Part shown: positions 1 through 6,724 of the stretch, in pieces | Position numbering within the stretch: position 1 is the stretch's first letter | How the letters are laid out: every line of letters begins with the position of its first letter | NCBI GenBank assembly: GCA_002372875.1 | Contig: DFJD01000032.1 | Location: 65,099-79,001 of the forward strand | Origin: Clostridiales bacterium UBA3680 | GTDB taxonomy: Bacteria > Bacillota > Clostridia > Lachnospirales > CAG-274 | Direction: 5' to 3' | Length of the DNA stretch: 13,903 bases | Program-made: the position numbers and the translations under genes | Notes under the pieces: model-generated | Told to the model about the DNA's origin: nothing | Database searches by the model: none | What the model saw: the letters and a program-made list of their open reading frames with translations, nothing else

Positions 1-159
1 CCGTAGGGACGGACTATTTTGCATAACAAAATAGCCGCTACATAGCTATGGCTATGCCCTCAGGTCTTTTCCTTGTCTGCGAAAACATTATCTCAAATCT
101 GCTTCAAGTGAATTAATTAGTGTTTCCTTAAAAAAGTTGTGTAAGTTTATGCCCCACTG

Positions 160-168
160 TGCTATAAT
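160..168 (+). promoter_or_regulatory. Extended -10 promoter for the lipase gene
   Basis: TG at 160-161, one base, then a perfect TATAAT at 163-168 gives an extended -10 element. The best -35 candidate, TTGTGT at 137-142, sits 20 bp away, which is too far to be convincing, so the promoter may rely on the extended -10. The predicted start of transcription near 174-176 falls at the foot of the large stem-loop. This is inferred from consensus only. Confidence 0.55.
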
Positions 169-170
169 GT

Positions 171-218
171 AAACGGGTAAGATTCCGAAAAGCTTGTTTT
201 TCGGAATCGACCCCGTTT
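171..218 (+). promoter_or_regulatory. Large stem-loop at the start of the leader
   Basis: Two nested stems are visible. The outer stem pairs AAACGGG (171-177) with CCCGTTT (212-218). The inner stem pairs GATTCCGAAAA (181-191) with TTTTCGGAATC (198-208), with a further G-U pair closing a CTTG loop at 193-196. The stems are separated by a 3+3 nt internal loop. There is no U-run after it, so it is not a classical terminator. At the predicted 5' end of the lipase mRNA it could stabilise the transcript or bind a protein; the role is unknown. Confidence 0.6.
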
Positions 219-221
219 AAC

Positions 222-330
222 GACGCGAAATCCATGATTTCGAGGAGAGGGACGCGAAATCCATGATTTCGAGGAGAGGGACGCGAAATCCATGATTTCG
301 AAAAGTGGGATGCGAAAACGCATGTTTTGA
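222..330 (+). repeat. 29-bp tandem repeat array of small hairpins
   Basis: Units start at 222, 251, 280 and 309, an exact period of 29 bp with no spacers. Units 1 and 2 are identical, unit 3 differs only at its end, and unit 4 is degenerate. Each of the first three contains CGAAATCCATGATTTCG, a 7-bp stem with a CAT triloop (226-242, 255-271, 284-300). Unit 4 keeps a 5-bp stem (AAAAC 315-319 with GTTTT 324-328) in which both sides of a pair have changed. Units 1 and 2 end in a purine-rich AGGAGAGG stretch resembling a Shine-Dalgarno sequence. The array lies just upstream of the lipase ribosome site, so it would be in its 5' leader. Confidence 0.8.
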
Positions 331-352
331 TAATATTTATATCGGGGGGATA

Positions 353-1696
353 ATGTTGAAAAATTTTTCCGAACTTAAGCTTCTTAAAGCAGCGGTTCTT
401 TTGGTACAGCTTACATCATTAAATCTATGCTTTTTTGAGGGGATAAGCGTTAAAAATGTATTTCTTTGTGTTTTTTTGTTTGTCGTTTCAATGGTGTTGC
501 CGTTTTTCTGCTATAAGAAGGTGCCGTCTTTTCGTCTTAAAATGTGTGCCTACGGTAAAACTATGCTTGAAATATTTACACTGTCGAGCACACTCACATT
601 TTTATATCAAGTTGTTTGGCTTTTTGCCGTAAAAAAACAAGCACTCAACATTCCGGCTTTGATTATTTTCATTATCGGGGAGACTGTTTTTTTCTGGACG
701 GGAATGATAACGGTATATATTTTTTCGGAACAGCTTGGCTTAAAAAAACGTTTTATGGGTATAATATGCGGAATGCTTCCCGTAGTAAATCTTTTTTGCT
801 TGGCGGATATCATGAAAACCTGTTCATCCGAGGTAAAGCTTGAATCCGAAAAACATTGGCTCAATGAGAGTAGAAAAAACGAAAAAATATGTAAAACCAA
901 ATACCCTATTTTGCTTGTGCATGGTGTGTTTTTCAGAGATTGGAACCACTTTAATTACTGGGGAAGAGTTCCTGCAGAGCTTATTAAAAACGGAGCTTCT
1001 GTTTTTTACGGAGGTCAGGAATCGGCAGCTTCCGTTGAAAAATGTGCCGCTCAGGTAGCGGAGGCTATAGATAATGTGCTTGAAAAAACAGGAGCACAGA
1101 AAGTGAATATTATAGCGCATAGCAAAGGTGGTCTTGATTCTCGCTATGCAATAGCAAAATTTGGCATAGCAGATAAGGTGGCATCTATTACGACCATAAA
1201 TACCCCTCACAGAGGTTGTTTTTTTGCCGATTACCTTCTTAAGAAGATAGACCAAGCCGTTAAAAATACAATAGCAAATTCCTACAATATGGCGGCTCGT
1301 GCTTTAGGCGATAAAAATCCCGATTTTATGGAGGCTGTTACAGACCTTACAGCCGATGCTTGCAAGAAAAGAAATGAGCTTCTGTCCAAAGACGGTGAAT
1401 GTTTGGAAAACATATACTGTCAAAGTGTGGGTTCCGAAATGGCAAAGGCAAAATCGGGAAGATTTCCGCTTAATCTCAGTTATGATTTTGTAAAGCATTT
1501 TGACGGAAGAAATGACGGTCTTGTGGGGGAGGATTCATTCCGATGGGGAGAAGATTACACTTTTCTGACAAATACCAAAAAAAGAGGCATATCTCATGCC
1601 GACATGATAGATTTGAACAGAGAAAACATCGAAGGCTTCGATGTAAGGGAGTTTTATGTAAAGCTTGTTTCAGAGCTTAAAAATAAGGGCATGTGA
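353..1696 (+). CDS. Membrane-anchored lipase-like alpha/beta hydrolase
   Basis: The product (447 aa) is probably an ester or lipid hydrolase held in the membrane. The ATG at 353 is preferred because a GGGGGGA stretch (344-350) precedes it; an in-frame GTG at 305 lies inside the leader repeats and lacks a ribosome site. Residues about 8-155 contain roughly five hydrophobic segments, with no cleavable signal peptide. From about residue 184 the chain has a lipase fold: LVHG with His190 near the oxyanion hole, the nucleophile elbow AHSKGG with Ser257, an NTPHRG motif, NDGLV with Asp388, and SHADM with His415, giving a plausible Ser-Asp-His triad. The hydrolase part resembles bacterial triacylglycerol lipases. 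The substrate cannot be read from sequence. It has its own promoter and leader and is not closely coupled to rnhB (112-bp gap). Confidence 0.8.
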   Translation: MLKNFSELKLLKAAVLLVQLTSLNLCFFEGISVKNVFLCVFLFVVSMVLPFFCYKKVPSFRLKMCAYGKTMLEIFTLSSTLTFLYQVVWLFAVKKQALNIPALIIFIIGETVFFWTGMITVYIFSEQLGLKKRFMGIICGMLPVVNLFCLADIMKTCSSEVKLESEKHWLNESRKNEKICKTKYPILLVHGVFFRDWNHFNYWGRVPAELIKNGASVFYGGQESAASVEKCAAQVAEAIDNVLEKTGAQKVNIIAHSKGGLDSRYAIAKFGIADKVASITTINTPHRGCFFADYLLKKIDQAVKNTIANSYNMAARALGDKNPDFMEAVTDLTADACKKRNELLSKDGECLENIYCQSVGSEMAKAKSGRFPLNLSYDFVKHFDGRNDGLVGEDSFRWGEDYTFLTNTKKRGISHADMIDLNRENIEGFDVREFYVKLVSELKNKGM

Positions 1697-1745
1697 AAAT
1701 TACCGAGAACTATTGGGAGAGGGAAGGTTAATAAATCACAAATTC

Positions 1746-1774
1746 TTGACTTTTTAGAGCCCCTTTTGTATAAT
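1746..1774 (+). promoter_or_regulatory. Sigma-A promoter of the rnhB-guaA operon
   Basis: TTGACT (1746-1751) and TATAAT (1769-1774) are separated by the ideal 17 bp. The -10 lies inside a perfect 12-bp palindrome, GTATAATTATAC (1768-1779). Transcription would start near 1781, just ahead of the strong AGGAGG ribosome site at 1797-1802. No terminator is visible between the lipase stop and this promoter, so read-through from the lipase gene is also possible. Confidence 0.75.
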
Positions 1775-1808
1775 TATACGGAAGGGTTTTTACGCGAGGA
1801 GGTATTGT

Positions 1809-2570
1809 GTGAAAACTATATTCGAGATCAAAGAAGAACTTAAAGCAACCAAAATCGAAGAGCTTTTGTCTTTTGTTGAAAAATATTCCGCCGATGAGAG
1901 GTCGGGAGTGACAAAGCTTGTAGAAACGGCAAATAAAAAACATGTGAAATATCTCATGGAAAAAGAAAGGATGAACAGAATATCATCCTATGAAAGAAAG
2001 TATATTTCAATGGGGTATAAAAACATAGGAGGTATAGATGAAGTTGGAAGAGGTCCTCTTGCAGGCCCTGTTGTGACTGCGTGTGTAATACTTCCGAATG
2101 GTTGCATTATAGAGGGTGTTGACGACAGCAAAAGACTTTCTGCCGAAAAAAGGGAAGAACTTTGCGAAGTTATAAAAAGAGAAGCTGTTGATATAGGGGT
2201 AGGAGTTGCGGATAACGAAGAAATAGATAAAATAAATATTCTTCGGGCAACAAAACTCGCCATGAAAAGAGCGATCGAGGCTATGAAAACCAAACCCGAT
2301 ATGCTTCTTATAGATGCTCTTACTCTTGACGAGGTCGATATACCTCAGGAGGCAATAATAAAGGGCGACTCCAAAAGTATTTCCATTGCCGCTGCAAGTA
2401 TAGTGGCAAAGGTCACCAGAGACAAAATGATGAAAGAATTGGCCGAAAAATACAGTGTTTACGGCTTTGAAACGAATGTGGGATACGGCACGGCGGAACA
2501 TATTGAGGCAATTAAAAAACACGGGCCGTGTGATATCCACAGAAGAACATTTATAAGCAGGTTTGTATGA
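1809..2570 (+). CDS. rnhB: Ribonuclease HII
   Basis: RNase HII cuts the RNA strand of RNA-DNA hybrids and removes single ribonucleotides misincorporated into DNA. The protein (253 aa) starts at GTG 1809, fixed by AGGAGG at 1797-1802 with 6-nt spacing. The catalytic GGIDEVGRGPLAGPV block supplies Asp77 and Glu78. Further acidic residues are Asp169 (LLIDA) and Asp187 (GDSKS), the same 18-residue spacing as in the family. The conserved DDSKRLS and SIAAASIVAKVTRD stretches are intact. About 70 residues of helical, charged extension precede the core, common in Firmicute forms. It is the first gene of the long operon and overlaps yraN by ATGA. Confidence 0.96.
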   Translation: MKTIFEIKEELKATKIEELLSFVEKYSADERSGVTKLVETANKKHVKYLMEKERMNRISSYERKYISMGYKNIGGIDEVGRGPLAGPVVTACVILPNGCIIEGVDDSKRLSAEKREELCEVIKREAVDIGVGVADNEEIDKINILRATKLAMKRAIEAMKTKPDMLLIDALTLDEVDIPQEAIIKGDSKSISIAAASIVAKVTRDKMMKELAEKYSVYGFETNVGYGTAEHIEAIKKHGPCDIHRRTFISRFV

Positions 2571-2908
2571 GCAATTATACAAAGGGCAGACGCGGAGAGG
2601 CTCTTGCAAGAGCATACTTGACACTAAAGCTGTACAAAATACTTGAATCCAATTTCAGGGCAGGCGGAGCGGAGATAGATATTATCGCGCAAAAGGGCGA
2701 ATATGTGGTGTTTGTTGAGGTCAAATACCGAGCAAACACCGATAAAGGCTATCCTGCACAGGCTGTTACGCCCTACAAACAGGGGCAGATAAAAAAAGCA
2801 GCCCTTGTATACATGGCAAAACATTCTCTTACAAACACATCCTTCAGATTCGATATTATAGAAATTCTCGGAGGAAAAATAAATCACATTAAGGACGCAT
2901 TCCAATGA
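2567..2908 (+). CDS. yraN: YraN/UPF0102 nuclease-fold protein
   Basis: This 113-aa protein belongs to the UPF0102 (YraN) family, which has a restriction-endonuclease-like fold and is often found beside rnhB. The N-terminal GRRGEALARAYL motif (residues 7-18) and the core AEIDIIA...VFVEVK are clear: Asp38, Glu51 and Lys53 match the PD-(D/E)xK active-site pattern. The family's role is thought to be in DNA processing but is not firmly established. Its ATG overlaps the rnhB stop (ATGA, 2567-2570), and its own stop overlaps the next start in the same way, which suggests translational coupling on both sides. Confidence 0.92.
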   Translation: MSNYTKGRRGEALARAYLTLKLYKILESNFRAGGAEIDIIAQKGEYVVFVEVKYRANTDKGYPAQAVTPYKQGQIKKAALVYMAKHSLTNTSFRFDIIEILGGKINHIKDAFQ

Positions 2909-3705
2909 AGCTCATACAAAAAGACAGGCTCAAATATTATACCTTCGAAAATTTAAATTCGATAAAGCATTGCTTTTCCACCAGATACGGAGGAGTTTCA
3001 ACAGGGTGCTTTTCCTCTATGAATTTAGATTTCAGAGAGGATAAAAAAGAAAATGTGATCAAGAATTACGATATTATATGTAATGCCATAGGCGTAAAGA
3101 AAGAAAACACCTTTTGGACAAAACAGGTACATGAGGATAATATAGTTGTGGCAAAAGCCGAGGACAGAGGAAAAGGTCTTTTTCGCGAAAGAACCGTGCA
3201 AGACGGTTACGACGCCATAATAACGAACGAAAAGGACATTGTTTTAACGGGTTTTAGTGCCGATTGTGTACTTATATTTTTCTTCGATCCGCAAAAAAAA
3301 GCAATAGGCATTGCTCATAGCGGTTGGAGAGGTACGGTAAAGCAAATAGGCAAAAAAACTGTGGAAAAGCTGAAACAGGTATACGGTTGCAGTCCGAAAG
3401 ATATTCTTTGCGGGATAGCGCCGGCTATAGGAAGGGATCATTTCCAAGTAGATGAAGAGGTTGTAAGAGCCTTCAGAGAAAACATTGAAGGATGCGAGAA
3501 GTTTATTTTTCCCGATAAAGAAAATGAGAAAAAGTTTTATATCGACCTTCACTCTGCCAATCAGTACATATTGCAACAGGCAGGGGTGCTCGAGGAGAAC
3601 ATAGAAAACAGTCGCATTTGTACCATGTGCGATATTGACAGTTTTTTCTCTCACAGAATAATGGGAGTGAACAGAGGCTCTCTTGCAGGGCTTATAAGCT
3701 TGTAA
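2905..3705 (+). CDS. Laccase-domain purine nucleoside enzyme (YlmD/YfiH/PgeF type)
   Basis: This 266-aa protein is of the multicopper-oxidase-like 'laccase domain' family. Members are now known to act mainly as zinc-dependent purine nucleoside phosphorylases or adenosine deaminases; E. coli YfiH (PgeF) is tied to peptidoglycan fidelity. The conserved pattern is complete: FSTRYGGVS near the N terminus, KQVHED with His76, FSADC with Cys121, AHSGWRG with His138, GIAPAIG, and a C-terminal CDIDSFFSHR. His76, Cys121 and His138 are the expected metal ligands. There is no signal peptide, so it should be cytoplasmic. It overlaps yraN by ATGA and lies 12 bp before der. Which reaction dominates cannot be told from sequence. 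Confidence 0.9.
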   Translation: MKLIQKDRLKYYTFENLNSIKHCFSTRYGGVSTGCFSSMNLDFREDKKENVIKNYDIICNAIGVKKENTFWTKQVHEDNIVVAKAEDRGKGLFRERTVQDGYDAIITNEKDIVLTGFSADCVLIFFFDPQKKAIGIAHSGWRGTVKQIGKKTVEKLKQVYGCSPKDILCGIAPAIGRDHFQVDEEVVRAFRENIEGCEKFIFPDKENEKKFYIDLHSANQYILQQAGVLEENIENSRICTMCDIDSFFSHRIMGVNRGSLAGLISL

Positions 3706-3717
3706 ACGGAGGATAAA

Positions 3718-5037
3718 ATGGCAAAACCAATACTGGCGATAGTCGGCAGACCAAATGTCGGCAAGTCAACATTATTTAACAGGATAGCCGGGGAGAGAAT
3801 ATCTATTGTGGAAGATACTCCCGGAGTTACAAGAGATAGAATATATGCCGATTCCGAATGGACCGGTGTTCAGTTTACAATGATAGATACGGGAGGTCTT
3901 GAGCCCGAAAGCGACGATATGATGCTTAAGTATATGTATGCTCAAGCGGAAATAGCCATAGCATCGGCGGATGTCATACTTTTTGTGTGTGATGTAAGAA
4001 CCGGGGCAACGGATATGGATATGACGGTGGCAAACATATTGCGTAAGTCGGGCAAGCCCGTAGTGCTTGCGGTAAACAAGGTGGATAATCTTGCCTCTTT
4101 CGGTATGCAGGTGTACGAATTCTATAATTTGGGCCTTGGAGAACCCTTCGGAGTTTCGGGTTCGCAGCCTTTGGGAATAGGAGACCTGCTTGATGAGGTA
4201 GTGAAAAACTTTCCTGCCGATAAGGAAGATAACATCGAAGAAGATAGGATAAAGGTTGCCGTAATAGGTAGACCAAATGTCGGAAAATCTTCTCTTATAA
4301 ACAGAATTTTAGGTGAACAGAGAACCATAGTAAGCGATGTTGCAGGCACCACAAGAGATGCCATTGACTCCGATTACGAATACGAAGGGCAAAAATTTAC
4401 ATTCATAGATACCGCAGGTATCAGAAGAAGGGCGAAGGTAAAAGAAAGTGTCGAAAAATATTCCATAATAAGAGCCGTTGCCGCCATTGAAAGAGCAGAT
4501 GTGTGTGTTATGCTCTTAAATGCCGAGGAAGGGATAAGCGAGCAGGATTCAAGAATAGCAGGCATTGCCCATGAGGCGGGAAAGGCTGTTATCATTGCCG
4601 TTAACAAGTGGGATGCTCTTGAAAAGGATAACCACACCCTGAATAACTTTATGAAAAAGATAGATGAGGAGTTTAAATATCTATCCTATGCGCCTAAGAT
4701 TTTTATTTCGGCGAAAACGGGGCAAAGGGTCACAAAGCTGTTTGAACTTATTCGTCTTGTAAATGAAAGCAACAACCTTCGCATATCTACGGGTATGTTA
4801 AACGATGTGCTCATTGAGGCGATGGCGCTTAATCAGCCTCCTGCCGAAAAAGGCCGTCCTCTTAAAATTTATTATATGACACAGGTGTCCGTAAGACCGC
4901 CAACATTTGTTCTCTTTGTAAACGAAACCGAGCTTTTGCATTTTTCGTATAAAAGATATATAGAAAATCAGCTCAGAGAGGCGTTTGGCTTTGTGGGAAC
5001 TCCCATACATTTTATTGCAAGGAAAAGGAAGGAATAA
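3718..5037 (+). CDS. der: Ribosome assembly GTPase Der (EngA)
   Basis: Der is an essential GTPase with two tandem G domains that helps assemble the 50S ribosomal subunit. Both domains are complete in this 439-aa protein: the first has GRPNVGKST (residues 10-18), DTPGVTRDR, DTGG and NKVD (120-123); the second has GRPNVGKSS (184-192), DTAG and NKWD (296-299). The C-terminal part, about 355-439, is the KH-like domain, including the typical RPPTFVLFVN stretch. Length is normal for the family. GGAGG at 3708-3712 sets the start. plsY begins two bases after the stop, and the der-plsY-gpsA order is common in Firmicutes. Confidence 0.97.
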   Translation: MAKPILAIVGRPNVGKSTLFNRIAGERISIVEDTPGVTRDRIYADSEWTGVQFTMIDTGGLEPESDDMMLKYMYAQAEIAIASADVILFVCDVRTGATDMDMTVANILRKSGKPVVLAVNKVDNLASFGMQVYEFYNLGLGEPFGVSGSQPLGIGDLLDEVVKNFPADKEDNIEEDRIKVAVIGRPNVGKSSLINRILGEQRTIVSDVAGTTRDAIDSDYEYEGQKFTFIDTAGIRRRAKVKESVEKYSIIRAVAAIERADVCVMLLNAEEGISEQDSRIAGIAHEAGKAVIIAVNKWDALEKDNHTLNNFMKKIDEEFKYLSYAPKIFISAKTGQRVTKLFELIRLVNESNNLRISTGMLNDVLIEAMALNQPPAEKGRPLKIYYMTQVSVRPPTFVLFVNETELLHFSYKRYIENQLREAFGFVGTPIHFIARKRKE

Positions 5038-5039
5038 GG

Positions 5040-5708
5040 ATGCTCTGGAGTATTACTGTAAGAATATTGAGTCTTTTGATAGGCTATGCTTTAGGTTGTT
5101 TTCAATCGGCATACATTTTCGGCAAGTTCTTCGGTCATATAGACATAAGAGAACACGGAAGCGGAAATGCGGGCTTTACCAACACAACAAGAGTACTCGG
5201 TAAAAAAGTTGGAATTATTGTTTTTATCTGCGATATAATAAAGCTTATTATAGCTTATTGTGTATGTTCTTTTGCCTTTGAGGGAAAGGGAAGCTTCGCT
5301 GCGGGTGGTTTTTCCTACCTTCCGGGTATATACGCGGGTATAGGAGCGGTGCTCGGTCATAACTTTCCTTTTTACCTTAAATTTAAAGGAGGAAAGGGTA
5401 TAGCCTGTACTCTTGCCCTTATGCTGTGTATAGATTGGAAAATTGCACTTATAACATTTGCAGTCGGATTTGTTGTCTATAAAATAAAGCATTACATTTC
5501 CCTTTCATCTCTTGTCATGACAGCGCTTTTTCCCTTGCTGATGATAGTGTTTAAGCTTTTTGGACAGGAATTTCGCATTGAGGAAATACTGTTAATGTTT
5601 TTGCTTACAGTCCTTGCGTATGTAAGGCATGCATCAAATATACAAAGACTTGCAAAAGGAGAAGAAAATAAGTTTTCCATGTCTTTTGCAAAGGAGGAGA
5701 AAAAATGA
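5040..5708 (+). CDS. plsY: Acyl-phosphate:glycerol-3-phosphate acyltransferase PlsY
   Basis: PlsY is an integral membrane enzyme that moves an acyl group from acyl-phosphate to glycerol-3-phosphate, making lysophosphatidic acid, the first committed step of phospholipid synthesis in most bacteria. The 222-aa chain has about six hydrophobic segments. The first signature is present as GSGNAGFTNTTRVLG, with Phe in place of the usual Ala before TN, and the glycine-rich GHNFPFYLKFKGGKG loop is intact. A third serine-containing motif sits near SLSSLVMTALFPLL. The gene starts 2 bp after der, using the purine-rich end of der as its ribosome site, and overlaps gpsA by ATGA. Coupling to gpsA is logical, because GpsA supplies its substrate. 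Confidence 0.95.
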   Translation: MLWSITVRILSLLIGYALGCFQSAYIFGKFFGHIDIREHGSGNAGFTNTTRVLGKKVGIIVFICDIIKLIIAYCVCSFAFEGKGSFAAGGFSYLPGIYAGIGAVLGHNFPFYLKFKGGKGIACTLALMLCIDWKIALITFAVGFVVYKIKHYISLSSLVMTALFPLLMIVFKLFGQEFRIEEILLMFLLTVLAYVRHASNIQRLAKGEENKFSMSFAKEEKK

Positions 5709-6715
5709 AAACGGTTGCTGTAATCGGCTCGGGAAGCTGGGGTACCGCACTTGCCATTCAGCTTAAAAGAGCCGGAAATAACGTTATACTTTGGTCTTTT
5801 AAGGAGTCGGAGGTTCAGGCGATACTTGCCGACAGGGAAAACAAGGAGTTCTTGCCGGGAGTAAAAATACCCGAAGAAATCACTGTCACCTTCAAAGATG
5901 AAGACGTGAGCTGGGCGGATATCATACTTTTCGCCACTCCTTCAAAGTTTGTAAGGAATATGGCAAAAAGGTTTTCAAGCTTTATTAAGGAAGGACAAAT
6001 TGTTATAAATGTAGCAAAGGGCCTTGAAGAGGGTACCCTTTTAAGACTTTCTCAAGTTATAAAAGAAGAGATACCGCAGTGTAAAATTGCCGTTTTAAGC
6101 GGTCCGTCTCATGCCGAGGAAGTGGGCAGAGAAATGGCAACGGCAGTAGTGGCTGCCTCGGAGGATATGGATGTTGCCAAAGAGGTTCAACAGCTTTTTG
6201 CAACATCAATGTTTAGGGTATATACCAATTCCGACCTTATAGGTGTGGAGCTTGGAGGAGCCCTTAAAAATCTTATTGCCCTTGCAGCAGGTGTTACCGA
6301 TGGAATGGGATACGGTGACAATACAAAGGCTGCGCTTATGACAAGGGGTTCTGTTGAGATAGCTCGTTTGGGAGTTGCAATGGGTGCAAGAAAAGAAACT
6401 TTCTCGGGTCTCAGCGGTATAGGAGACTTAATTGTTACATGTACCAGCAGACACTCCCGCAACAGAATGGCAGGAGAGCTGCTTGGCAAGGGAATGTCAC
6501 TTGAACAAGCTCTCGAACAGGTACACATGGTCGTTGAGGGTGTTGTAAATGCCAAAGCGGCGGGAGAACTTGCAAAAAAATATAATGTTGATATGCCCAT
6601 CACCAATGCCATCAATTCTCTGCTTGAGGGTAGAGTCGACGTTAAAACAGCTGTATATGAGCTTATGACAAGAATGAACAAAGGCGAAAGTGATGAGGAA
6701 AGATACGAGTTTTAA
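5705..6715 (+). CDS. gpsA: Glycerol-3-phosphate dehydrogenase [NAD(P)+]
   Basis: GpsA reduces dihydroxyacetone phosphate to sn-glycerol-3-phosphate for membrane lipid synthesis. The 336-aa protein opens with a Rossmann nucleotide-binding loop, GSGSWGTAL (residues 8-16). It then carries VAKGLEEGT, the GPSHAEEV segment, GGALKNLIALAAG with the catalytic Lys188, and SGIGDLIVTCTSRHSRNR, all diagnostic. Length is normal and nothing is missing. An AAAGGAGG site inside the end of plsY precedes the start, and the ATGA overlap couples it to plsY. Its stop codon overlaps the purine-rich site that serves the following GH43 gene. Confidence 0.97.
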   Translation: MKTVAVIGSGSWGTALAIQLKRAGNNVILWSFKESEVQAILADRENKEFLPGVKIPEEITVTFKDEDVSWADIILFATPSKFVRNMAKRFSSFIKEGQIVINVAKGLEEGTLLRLSQVIKEEIPQCKIAVLSGPSHAEEVGREMATAVVAASEDMDVAKEVQQLFATSMFRVYTNSDLIGVELGGALKNLIALAAGVTDGMGYGDNTKAALMTRGSVEIARLGVAMGARKETFSGLSGIGDLIVTCTSRHSRNRMAGELLGKGMSLEQALEQVHMVVEGVVNAKAAGELAKKYNVDMPITNAINSLLEGRVDVKTAVYELMTRMNKGESDEERYEF

Positions 6716-6724
6716 GAGGCTGAT

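Larger units (their letters stand above)
1..352. other. Gene-free left end and structured lipase leader
   Basis: No open reading frame of convincing quality is present here. Positions 14-34 form a small hairpin (8-bp stem CTATTTTG/CAAAATAG with a 5-nt loop), and 41-50 is a 10-bp palindrome (CATAGCTATG). From about 160 onward there is a promoter, a large stem-loop and a 29-bp tandem hairpin array, described separately, all leading into the lipase start at 353. No U-tract follows any of these hairpins, so none looks like an intrinsic terminator. The end of an upstream gene is not visible. Confidence 0.6.

Noticed and set aside
222..330. CRISPR array from the 29-bp repeats
   Set aside because: The units abut directly with no spacers, there are only three good copies, and no cas gene is present.
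305..352. Lipase start at GTG 305
   Set aside because: It lies inside the repeat array with no ribosome site; ATG 353 has a G-rich site immediately upstream and begins the natural hydrophobic N terminus.
824..1255. 143-aa reverse-strand frame over the lipase gene
   Set aside because: It is antisense to the catalytic domain, has no ribosome site, and its composition is that of a shadow frame.
2007..2624. 205-aa reverse-strand frame over rnhB
   Set aside because: It is fully antisense to a clearly conserved gene, and the sequence is Phe/Tyr/Cys-rich with no motif, typical of a shadow frame.
6187..6681. 164-aa reverse-strand frame over gpsA
   Set aside because: It is antisense to a highly conserved part of gpsA, with low-complexity Ser/Pro/Ala content and no family resemblance.
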